From assembly GCA_023386315.1 (NCBI GenBank), contig JAEWJZ010000031.1:1-64000 (forward strand): a DNA stretch of 64,000 nucleotides. The letters are read 5' to 3'. This DNA is from Bacillota bacterium (GTDB taxonomy: Bacteria; Bacillota; Clostridia; Lachnospirales; Lachnospiraceae). Position 1 is the stretch's first letter, and each line of letters starts with the position of its first letter. The notes beneath the pieces are model-generated. The model saw only the letters and a list, made by a program, of their open reading frames with translations, was not told the origin of the DNA and searched no databases. Position numbers and translations under genes: made by a program. This document shows, in pieces, positions 51,191 to 58,183 of the stretch.

Positions 51191-51529
51191 TTAATTCTTG
51201 TATAAATTTGCCGCATACTTGATAAGCTGTTCAAAATCATAACGCTTTTCTTTTGGACAATCTTTCAGGTAGTTGCTTATCCCTATTTCCAATGGACGAA
51301 TTCCGGTAAGAAGATATGTTGGATCTATCATTAGTTTATTGCGGCACATTATAACATTTTCAAGAGACAGCCGACGGTTACCGCGTTCTATCTGACCGTA
51401 AAAACTAAGGGATAATTCTAATAATTCAGCGGCTTCTGCCTGAGTCATGTGCATCTCATATCTACGTTCGCGAAGTCTTTCACCAATCTCCAGTAGAAAA
51501 TTAGAGGTAGAAGTATATTTAGATTTCAT
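51191..51529 (-). CDS. XRE-family helix-turn-helix regulator
   Basis: 112 aa. The N-terminal Cro/C1 domain is GERLRERRYEMHMTQAEAAELLELSLSFYGQIERGNRRLSLENV, with the recognition pattern AELLELSLSFYGQIERG. The short C-terminal part (KRYDFEQLIKYAANL) is unspecific. It lies 33 bp upstream of agrA in the same direction and probably heads the agr operon, so it may set the threshold of quorum sensing. Its DNA target is not apparent. Confidence 0.88.
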   Translation of the reverse strand: MKSKYTSTSNFLLEIGERLRERRYEMHMTQAEAAELLELSLSFYGQIERGNRRLSLENVIMCRNKLMIDPTYLLTGIRPLEIGISNYLKDCPKEKRYDFEQLIKYAANLYKN

Positions 51530-51864
51530 ATCGGTACCTATATCCTTCCTTTTTTTTTTCTAATTCTAACTCATTTAAAAGAATGCATGAAGTTACTATC
51601 AGAGTTTATTTTTATATATTATACACGCAAATAGAGTATATTAATAAAATTTAAAAGAATATAGTATTATTTTTTAATTATAATGTATGAGACAGAATAT
51701 TACAATCAAAATAACCATTCGGTAGAGTAAAGATACCACTGAGTTTGAAGCAGTTTACTTTAATTTTATATGTGCTAATCTATCAATAAATAGTGTTGCA
51801 AATTTGAAATAAAGAAAATAAAAGGCTTTAATCGAAACCAGATAAATGGGGGGTGGAGGGATTA
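51530..51864. other. divergent intergenic region between XRE/agr and acc operons
   Basis: About 335 bp, very AT-rich. It contains a minus-strand TATAAT (51623-51618) for the XRE/agr operon, the AgrA-type repeats at 51714-51743 and, just downstream, TTGAAG (51745-51750) with TATATG (51767-51772) as a possible promoter for accD. No further gene is seen. Confidence 0.6.
51714..51743 (+). promoter_or_regulatory. predicted AgrA/LytTR binding site upstream of accD
   Basis: ACCATTCGG (51714-51722), 12 bp, ACCACTGAG (51735-51743). The first half-site is identical to one before agrB, and the other differs from the second agrB half-site by one base; the spacing is the same. A weak promoter, TTGAAG-N16-TATATG, follows 1 bp later, fitting activator dependence. 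The accD start is 121 bp downstream. Confidence 0.75.
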
Positions 51865-52704
51865 ATGAGTCAGAATTTATTCATTAAGTGTAAAGCGTGT
51901 GGTGGAATAATTGAAAGAAAAAAAATTATCGAAAATTATTATGTTTGTAAATTATGTGGCAATTATGAAGCATTGGATTATAAAAAAAGACTTGCTATGA
52001 TAATTGACCCTGATACGTTTGAAGAAACTAATGTTTATACTGAATTCTGTGATCCTATTAAATTCCCTGGATATCGGGAAAAGCATGAGAGTATAGTAAG
52101 CAAAATTGATCTAAATGAAGCCATTGTAACAGGAAGCGGCTGTATCAGTGATCAGAAGGTTATGGTCGGAGTAATGGATATCAGATATATGATGGGGAGC
52201 ATGGGAGTAATTGTCGGTGAAAAAGTAACCAGAATGTTTGAAGATGCAGAGAAAGAGAAATTGCCCGTTGTAATGTTTGTTGCTTCCGGTGGTGCCAGAA
52301 TGCAGGAGGGAATTTTTTCATTAATGCAGATGGCCAAAACAGCTGCAGCTGTCTCAGACTTCAGTGAGGCAGGAGGTTTGTTTATTAGTGTGCTGACAAA
52401 CCCCACAACAGGAGGAGTCAGTGCAAGTTTTGCCTTTCTGGGAGATATTATAATAGCAGAGCCCCGGGCTTTAATTGGGTTTGCAGGAAAACGTGTAATT
52501 GAACAGACAATTAATGAAAAACTTCCGGATAATTTTCAGACATCTGAATTCCTGTTTGAGCATGGATATATTGATTTGATTGTAGAAAGAAAAAGATTAA
52601 AAGAGGTACTTGGCAATATACTTAAAATTCATAGTAAGGAAAATAACAAAAAATGCAGGCACAGGCCTGAGGCCGAGAATGCTTCCATGAGGTCTGAAGA
52701 ATAA
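51865..52704 (+). CDS. accD: acetyl-CoA carboxylase carboxyltransferase beta subunit
   Basis: 279 aa from the ATG at 51865, behind GGAGGG; a GTG at 51853 is less well placed. The N-terminal zinc ribbon has two Cys pairs, FIKCKACGGIIERKK and YYVCKLCGN, near residues 8-30. The crotonase-like carboxyltransferase core includes VVMFVASGGARMQEG near 135 and TNPTTGGVSASFAFLGDIIIAEP near 180. It transfers CO2 from carboxybiotin to acetyl-CoA together with AccA. First gene of the acc-PPTase-loaP unit. Confidence 0.93.
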   Translation: MSQNLFIKCKACGGIIERKKIIENYYVCKLCGNYEALDYKKRLAMIIDPDTFEETNVYTEFCDPIKFPGYREKHESIVSKIDLNEAIVTGSGCISDQKVMVGVMDIRYMMGSMGVIVGEKVTRMFEDAEKEKLPVVMFVASGGARMQEGIFSLMQMAKTAAAVSDFSEAGGLFISVLTNPTTGGVSASFAFLGDIIIAEPRALIGFAGKRVIEQTINEKLPDNFQTSEFLFEHGYIDLIVERKRLKEVLGNILKIHSKENNKKCRHRPEAENASMRSEE

Positions 52705-52722
52705 GATGTAAGGGCAGGTGTT

Positions 52723-53550
52723 ATGGTGAAAAACAGTAGTGCTGGGGAAAAAAAGAATAATAATGCATGGAATAAAGTACTATTAGCAAGGAAAATTTCC
52801 AGATTTCGTTCTTTGGATATTATCAATTACATATTCGACTCTTTCATTGAATTACATGGAGATCGTGGAATCGGAGATGATAAGTCTATTGTTGGAGGAA
52901 TAGGATTGTTAAATCATCAGGCGGTTACCATCATTGGACAGCAGAAGGGGAATACACTAAGTGAGATGGAATATCGCCGATATGGAATGACCAAGCCGGA
53001 GGGCTATAGAAAGTCCCTGCGTTTAATGAGACAGGCTGACAAATTCGGACGGCCCATTATTTGTTTTATCGAAACACCGGGAGCATATCCGGGTGTCTCG
53101 GCAGAAGAAAACGGACAGGCAGAGGCTATAGCAAGAAATTTATATGAAATGGCTAATTATAAAGTACCTATCATCTCTGTTATTGTTGGAGAGGGAGGCA
53201 GTGGAGGCGCGCTGGCATTAGGCGTTGCTAACAGAGTTATTATGCTGGAAAATGCCATTTATTCTGTTGTTTCACCAGAAGGTTGTGCAAGTATTTTATT
53301 AAAGGATTCAAAAAAAGCTCCAGAAGTTGCAGCTAATTTAAAGATAACTGCAGGAGATATGAAAAACTATGGAATCATAGAAGAAATTATAAGCGAAGAG
53401 GGGGATAAGAAGGAGGTGTTTTGCAGGATTAAGCAGAGTATTGAACGTGAACTGCTTCGTTGCAGTCAGTTAGATGGCAATGAGTTGAAGAAGGAGAGAG
53501 TAAAAAAATATAGAAATATAGGAAACGATATGATTTTTTCAAATATATAA
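52723..53550 (+). CDS. accA: acetyl-CoA carboxylase carboxyltransferase alpha subunit
   Basis: 275 aa. Features: IELHGDRGIGDDKSIVGGIG near residue 42, VTIIGQQKGNTLSEMEYRRYGM near 68, the acyl-CoA site ICFIETPGAYPGVSAEENGQAEAIARNL near 107 (parts FIETPGAYPG and EENGQAEAIA), VGEGGSGGALALGVANR near 148 and YSVVSPEGCASILL near 175. It forms the carboxyltransferase with AccD, 18 bp upstream. The product, malonyl-CoA, is the extender unit for polyketide synthesis. Confidence 0.93.
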   Translation: MVKNSSAGEKKNNNAWNKVLLARKISRFRSLDIINYIFDSFIELHGDRGIGDDKSIVGGIGLLNHQAVTIIGQQKGNTLSEMEYRRYGMTKPEGYRKSLRLMRQADKFGRPIICFIETPGAYPGVSAEENGQAEAIARNLYEMANYKVPIISVIVGEGGSGGALALGVANRVIMLENAIYSVVSPEGCASILLKDSKKAPEVAANLKITAGDMKNYGIIEEIISEEGDKKEVFCRIKQSIERELLRCSQLDGNELKKERVKKYRNIGNDMIFSNI

Positions 53551-53566
53551 GAAGGAAAGATGAAAA

Positions 53567-54073
53567 ATGGATGAACTAAATTGTAAATCAGATGTTATTG
53601 ATAAATTAATGAAACAGTGTGAAGAGTCAAAATTGATTTCGTTTGCCTATCAGGACGCAATATTTTCAATTAGTTTTAGTAAGGCGGAGGCGGGGACAGG
53701 TTATAGTACAAACGTAATTCGAAAGTTAATTGTGGAAAATGCTCCTGAATTAAAGAAATGCAATCTGGAAAATGGTTTGGATGAGCTTTCAATTTCAGAT
53801 ATTTCCCTGGCCGGTCAGGAGGAGGAGGGGGATATTGTTACCATGAAATCTCCTTTTGTAGGAACGATTGAGTTCATTGATCAGCTTAAGCTGAAAGACA
53901 GTGGGATTCACGTAAATAAGGGGGAGGTGATTTGCTCTGTTGAGGCAATGAAAATATATAATGATATTATGGCACCATGTTCAGGAACTATTGTTGAATT
54001 GCTTGTGAAGGATTGCAGTTTGGTAGAATATGACCAGCCCCTGTTAACGATTAGAGTGGATAAAAATGAATAA
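53567..54073 (+). CDS. accB: biotin carboxyl carrier protein
   Basis: 168 aa. A divergent N-terminal part, then the biotinyl domain from about residue 85 with KSPFVGTIEFID and the biotin-Lys motif SVEAMKIYNDI near 126, then SGTIVELLVKDCSLVEYDQPL. It carries CO2 between AccC and AccDA. Overlaps accC by 8 bp. Confidence 0.93.
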   Translation: MDELNCKSDVIDKLMKQCEESKLISFAYQDAIFSISFSKAEAGTGYSTNVIRKLIVENAPELKKCNLENGLDELSISDISLAGQEEEGDIVTMKSPFVGTIEFIDQLKLKDSGIHVNKGEVICSVEAMKIYNDIMAPCSGTIVELLVKDCSLVEYDQPLLTIRVDKNE

Positions 54074-55427
54074 AAAATATAAGAGGATATTGATCGCAAA
54101 TCGTGGCGATAGTGCAGTACGTGTCATTCGTGCCTGCAAGGAAATGGGAATAGAGACAGTAAGTGTTTTTTCAAAAGGTGACAAAGGCAGCTTTCATACA
54201 AGGCTTGCCGATTATTCTGTGTGCATTGGAGACGTTCAGTGTAAGGACTCTTATTTAAACGCATACAATATATTAACTGCAGCTACAAATTATAAAGTGG
54301 ATGCAATCCATCCAGGTATCGGATATTTTGCTGAAAATGCAGATTTTAGTGAATTATGCGAACACTGCAATATTGATTATATTGGTCCGGGCAGTTCAAA
54401 CATATCACTGATGGGTAATAAGGCTAAGGCTAAAAAAGTAGCGAAAGAATGTGATATTCCTGTCATTGGAGATGATAGTGTTGAAATTAATAACTATGAA
54501 GAGTGCCTTCAGTATGCAGGAAAAATTGGCTATCCTATTATACTGAAAGCCGTAAATGGCGGAGGCGGTAAGGGGATTCGTCTCGTTTACAGGGAAGAGG
54601 AGTTATTACAGGCGGTAGAGCAATGTCTGAAAGAAGCAGAGAAGGTATTTGGCTCCGGCAGTATCTTAGTGGAAAGTTATATAAGTCATGCCAAGCATAT
54701 AGAAGTTCAGGTATTGGCAGATCAATATGGAAATGTAATACATTTGGGGGACAGAGAGTGTACAATTCAGAGAAAGAATCAAAAGCTCATAGAAGAATCC
54801 AGATGTACTACGCTTAGCGAAGAGACAAGAAACAGAATGTATCAGGGAGCAATTGATCTTTGCAGGCATATTGGCTATGTTGGCGTAGGTACAATAGAAT
54901 ATTTATTGAAGGACGATAAATCGTTCTACTTTATGGAGATGAATACCAGGCTGCAGGTTGAGCATACAATAACTGAAATGATAACAGGCATTGATTTAGT
55001 AAAAGAACAGATTCGGGTTGCCCAGGGAGAACCACTTAAATTAAAGCAGGAAGAGATAATGTTTCAGGGTTATGCAATTCAATGCAGAATATTGGCGGAG
55101 TATTATAATGGTGCATTTATACCTGATTATGGGAAGATCTCCAGATATGATATGCCTGGTGGATTTGGTGTAAGAGTAGATTCTTCCTATGAAGTAAATA
55201 ATATAGTAACAACCTATTATGATTCACTCCTTTGTAAGATATGCTGTCATGACAAGGATAAGGTGCAGGCGGTCAATAAAATGTTAAGATGTTTAGAGGA
55301 AATGCAACTGGAAGGTGTTTTGACCAATAAAGAGATATTGATAAGTATTCTGAATAATCCCAGGTTCTTAACCGGTGATTATACAACCACTTTTTTAGAT
55401 ACTTTAAAAAATTATAAAAAGGATTAA
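54066..55427 (+). CDS. accC: biotin carboxylase
   Basis: 453 aa, normal AccC length. ATP-grasp features: LIANRGDSAVRVIRACKEMG near residue 8, AIHPGIGYFAENADFSELCE near 80, LMGNKAKAKKVAKECDIPV near 118, ILKAVNGGGGKGIRLVYREEE near 160 (Gly-rich loop), HIEVQVLADQYGNVIHLGDRECTIQRKNQKLIEE near 212 (parts EVQVLADQYG and GDRECTIQRKNQK) and FMEMNTRLQVEHTITEMI near 290. It carboxylates biotin on AccB. It completes a full acetyl-CoA carboxylase in the order D-A-B-C, unlike the fab-linked housekeeping order. Confidence 0.94.
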   Translation: MNKKYKRILIANRGDSAVRVIRACKEMGIETVSVFSKGDKGSFHTRLADYSVCIGDVQCKDSYLNAYNILTAATNYKVDAIHPGIGYFAENADFSELCEHCNIDYIGPGSSNISLMGNKAKAKKVAKECDIPVIGDDSVEINNYEECLQYAGKIGYPIILKAVNGGGGKGIRLVYREEELLQAVEQCLKEAEKVFGSGSILVESYISHAKHIEVQVLADQYGNVIHLGDRECTIQRKNQKLIEESRCTTLSEETRNRMYQGAIDLCRHIGYVGVGTIEYLLKDDKSFYFMEMNTRLQVEHTITEMITGIDLVKEQIRVAQGEPLKLKQEEIMFQGYAIQCRILAEYYNGAFIPDYGKISRYDMPGGFGVRVDSSYEVNNIVTTYYDSLLCKICCHDKDKVQAVNKMLRCLEEMQLEGVLTNKEILISILNNPRFLTGDYTTTFLDTLKNYKKD

Positions 55428-55455
55428 TTTACATATTATGAACCAGGAGGTTGGT

Positions 55456-56148
55456 ATGTTAGTTGTAAATTGTATGGATATAACCGAATGCAGTAATGAA
55501 CTTTACGAAGAGGTTAGACATATGGTTTCAGAAGAAAGAAGGGTAAAGGCAGAACGTTTTCATAATCTTGATGATTCAAAAAGGTGCATTTGTGCAGACT
55601 TATTACTTCGATATGGACTTTATCAGAAAATTGGTCAAGTTGGAGATATTGATATTACATACAATGTGTTTGGAAAGCCATTCATTAAGAACATGAAAGA
55701 TTTTAAATATAACATAACGCATTCCGGAAAGTGGGTGGCAATCGTATACGGAAATACAGATGCTGGAATAGATATTGAGAGAATACAGGAAGGGAGAGAA
55801 GAGATAGCTGATTTTTGCTTTTCAGAAGAGGAAAAGCTGTTTATTTATAATAAGGCTGATAAAAATGAACAGATAAAACAATTTACTAAATTATGGACAA
55901 TGAAAGAGAGTTATATAAAATTTCTTGGGACAGGATTTTCAACTAGTCTGGATTCGTTTTCCATAAATAATTTGGAAGGAGTGATAACAAGTAATAATGG
56001 TGAGGTAAATAAGGATATTAAAGTAAGAAGTTATCACTTTGATACAGATTATTATCTATCTATATGCAGTATGGAGGAGGTTTGGATCCAAAACATTAAG
56101 CTGAAAGAGATCATAAAGATACTGAATATGGATAGTGTAAACAGATAA
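55456..56148 (+). CDS. Sfp-type 4'-phosphopantetheinyl transferase
   Basis: 230 aa from the ATG at 55456, directly behind an AGGAGG; the in-frame ATG at 55438 precedes that site. Sfp motifs: TDAGIDIERIQEGREEIADF near residue 100 (Mg-binding Asp and Glu), FCFSEEEKLFIYN near 120 and KLWTMKESYIKFLGTGF near 148 (WxxKES motif). It activates acyl carrier proteins by attaching the pantetheine arm, and its place in the cluster implies the ACPs of the downstream polyketide synthase. Confidence 0.93.
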   Translation: MLVVNCMDITECSNELYEEVRHMVSEERRVKAERFHNLDDSKRCICADLLLRYGLYQKIGQVGDIDITYNVFGKPFIKNMKDFKYNITHSGKWVAIVYGNTDAGIDIERIQEGREEIADFCFSEEEKLFIYNKADKNEQIKQFTKLWTMKESYIKFLGTGFSTSLDSFSINNLEGVITSNNGEVNKDIKVRSYHFDTDYYLSICSMEEVWIQNIKLKEIIKILNMDSVNR

Positions 56149-56187
56149 AGCTTATTGGAAACTATGTCCTTGGGGGGGCTAAGATTT

Positions 56188-56712
56188 ATGAGTTGGTATG
56201 CGATTTTTGTGAAAACAGGAAAAGAAGATGAGTTATGTTTATATATTAAACAGATTTTTGAAAAAAGTAAAGTGCAATTTGAATTACTGGTACCTAAAAG
56301 AGAACTGGTGGAATATTATGAAGGGGTGAAACGGCTTGTTAAAAGAACCCTGTTTCCAGGATATATACTGCTCAATACAGATAGCATTGAGCAGATGTAC
56401 GTTTTTTTATCCAGCAAATGGCATTCTGGTATTTATGCTCTATTAAAATCAGGTGGTTTATTTCAGGAAATTCCAGCAACTGAAATTGTGCCAATAATTA
56501 ATTTAGTAAATAAAGACGGTAATATTACTTCATCATCTTTATTGTTGGTAAATGATAAAGTAATTATAAAAGAAGGGCCATTATTAAATTATACGGGTCT
56601 TATTAGAAAGATTAATGCAAGAAAAGGAAGAGCGAAGATAATTTTAAATTTTTTAGGACGAGAATGTAAAATCGACATTGCCATTAAGTGTTTAAGCATA
56701 ATAAAGGACTAG
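56188..56712 (+). CDS. loaP: LoaP-type NusG-paralog antiterminator
   Basis: 174 aa from the ATG at 56188, which follows GGGGGGCT and begins SWYAIFVKTGKEDELC. The NGN domain has LLVPKRELVEYYEGVKRL, TLFPGYILLNTD and AIYALL-type segments (here SGIYALLKSGGLFQEIP). The C-terminal KOW domain is LVNDKVIIKEGPLLNYTGLIRKIN, shown as DKVIIKEGPLLNYTGLIRKI, with RKGRAKIILNFLGRE. LoaP paralogs prevent premature termination in long secondary-metabolite operons of Firmicutes. It lies between the acc/PPTase genes and the first PKS gene. Confidence 0.9.
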   Translation: MSWYAIFVKTGKEDELCLYIKQIFEKSKVQFELLVPKRELVEYYEGVKRLVKRTLFPGYILLNTDSIEQMYVFLSSKWHSGIYALLKSGGLFQEIPATEIVPIINLVNKDGNITSSSLLLVNDKVIIKEGPLLNYTGLIRKINARKGRAKIILNFLGRECKIDIAIKCLSIIKD

Positions 56713-56757
56713 CCTTGCATAGGCTGCCATTTAGTTACTAGTTGTTTTTTAACTAAA
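56711..56757 (+). other. two A/T-rich hairpins just after loaP
   Basis: AGCCT (56711-56715) pairs with AGGCT (56721-56725), and TTTAGTTA (56730-56737) pairs with TAACTAAA (56750-56757) around a loop rich in T. They could be part of a termination/antitermination switch, but neither is a strong intrinsic terminator. Confidence 0.35.
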
Positions 56758-56827
56758 ATGAATTGAGAAGGATTAATCTATGTTTCGGCTAGTTAATAAT
56801 TCTAATTCAATCATAATGATTTCCCGG

Positions 56828-56859
56828 GGCCTGAAAGGGCTTCATGGCGAAGCCCGGCC
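56828..56859 (+). promoter_or_regulatory. candidate LoaP-recruiting RNA hairpin upstream of the PKS genes
   Basis: GGGCTTC (56837-56843) and GAAGCCC (56849-56855) make a perfect 7-bp stem with an ATGGC loop; GGCC (56828-56831) and GGCC (56856-56859) extend it outside a TGAAA bulge. The element is sharply GC-rich in an AT-rich leader and sits 26 bp before the first PKS gene. LoaP is known to recognise structured RNA in leaders of its target operons, so this is a plausible target. Confidence 0.55.
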
Positions 56860-56884
56860 TAAATTACAAATGAAAGGAGAATAA

Positions 56885-57829
56885 ATGGAAAGACCGATTA
56901 TTTTTTTGTTCCCTGGACAGGGATCACAATATTTACAAATGGGGAAAGAGATTTTCGCACAATCAAAGGTGTTTAGAACTGAGATGGAGCAGTTGGATCA
57001 GATTGTTCAAAATGAAGAAGGGTATTCCTTAATAAACTATCTTTACGATCCTGCGAAAAAGAAAAATATTCCTTTCTGTGAGACGATTTATTCTCATCCG
57101 GCAATTTTTATGACAGGATATGCTCTTGCAAAAACTCTTATGGCACAAGGGATAAAACCAGACCTGCTATATGGTGTCAGTTTAGGAGAATATACTGCAA
57201 TGGCGATATCCGGACAGGTAGACACCGGTGAAATTTTTCGATTTATTTTAAAACAGCCTTCAATTTTTAAAAGCAGCAGACTTAATGGAGGAATGCTTTC
57301 TGTTTTTGGAAATCTGCCGGTGTTTGAGAATGAAGATCACATAGAAGTAGCTGTTATAAATGGTGCCAATCATATCGTACTGTCAGGAAATTCCGCTCAG
57401 ATCAGCAACACGGAGAAATATTTAAAAAATTATAATAAAACATATTATCGATTGCCGGTAGAATATGGATTCCATTCTTCTGCAATTGAGGATGCAAAAA
57501 AGCCTTTTCAGGAACATGCAGGTTTCATTAAAAGAACTTATCCAAAGATCCCTGTTTTATCATGCGTCAATTATTCGGATGATTCCTTCAGTATGCCGGA
57601 GCATTGCTGGAATATCATACGAAACAAGATGGATTTCAGACAGGCAGTCAGGCAGTTGGAGAATAAAATGCCAAATGCACTATATGTTGATCTGGGGTTT
57701 TCCGGCACTATGGTAAATATGGCAAAAACTAATTTCAGAAAGGATAGTAACTCTATTGTGCTGGCACCAATAACTATGTTTCGGACAGATCTTTCAAAGA
57801 TGAATATGAGAAGCCTGGGGGATTACTAA
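56885..57829 (+). CDS. trans-acting acyltransferase-like acyl hydrolase (PksD type)
   Basis: 314-aa FabD-fold protein: IIFLFPGQGSQYLQMG near residue 6, nucleophile LLYGVSLGEYTAMAISG near 98 (GVSLG in place of GHSLG), and GFHSSAIEDAKKPF near 197 with the catalytic His. The AT downstream has GHSLG, so the His-to-Val change here marks a different AT clade. PksD/PedC-type proteins act as hydrolases that remove stalled acyl chains from ACPs in trans-AT systems. Gene order followed by an AcpK-like ACP and an AT-ER matches the Bacillus pks cluster. Malonyl loading is less likely but not excluded. Confidence 0.85.
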   Translation: MERPIIFLFPGQGSQYLQMGKEIFAQSKVFRTEMEQLDQIVQNEEGYSLINYLYDPAKKKNIPFCETIYSHPAIFMTGYALAKTLMAQGIKPDLLYGVSLGEYTAMAISGQVDTGEIFRFILKQPSIFKSSRLNGGMLSVFGNLPVFENEDHIEVAVINGANHIVLSGNSAQISNTEKYLKNYNKTYYRLPVEYGFHSSAIEDAKKPFQEHAGFIKRTYPKIPVLSCVNYSDDSFSMPEHCWNIIRNKMDFRQAVRQLENKMPNALYVDLGFSGTMVNMAKTNFRKDSNSIVLAPITMFRTDLSKMNMRSLGDY

Positions 57830-57904
57830 GCTTCTGGATTCTGATAAGCGTTGAGATGTCTGTAAAAATTATAAAATAATTAATTAGTCAGGAGATGAAA
57901 GAGA

Positions 57905-58153
57905 ATGAATGAGAAAGTTGTGAAAGCAGTTAAAACCAGTATTGCAGAGATTTTACCTGATATTCAAGTGAACGATTTGGATTATAACTTAAGTTTAAAG
58001 GATTATGGCGCAAATTCCATTGACCGGACTGATATAGTTGTCCGTTCAATGGAATTATTAAATTGTAAAGCTGGCATGATGAATTTCGCCGGTGTTAAAA
58101 ATATCAATGGAATTATAGCCGTTCTCGAAAAAATACTAAATGACCAATTATAG
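57905..58153 (+). CDS. acyl carrier protein (AcpK-like)
   Basis: 82 aa. The phosphopantetheine site is DYGANSIDRTDIVVRSME near residues 35-52, with the modified Ser in NSIDR. The GANSIDR version of the ACP motif is characteristic of free-standing ACPs that work with HMG-CoA-synthase cassettes for beta-branching. It is followed by the AT-ER and the PksF-like ketosynthase, as expected for the malonyl-ACP donor of such a cassette. Confidence 0.9.
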   Translation: MNEKVVKAVKTSIAEILPDIQVNDLDYNLSLKDYGANSIDRTDIVVRSMELLNCKAGMMNFAGVKNINGIIAVLEKILNDQL

Positions 58154-58183
58154 TATTAAAACGAATAATGGAAGGAGTAAAGT

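Noticed and set aside
56885..57829. Housekeeping fabD malonyl-CoA:ACP transacylase
   Set aside because: The GVSLG nucleophile motif, trans-AT neighbours and the second AT downstream favour a PksD-like acyl hydrolase.
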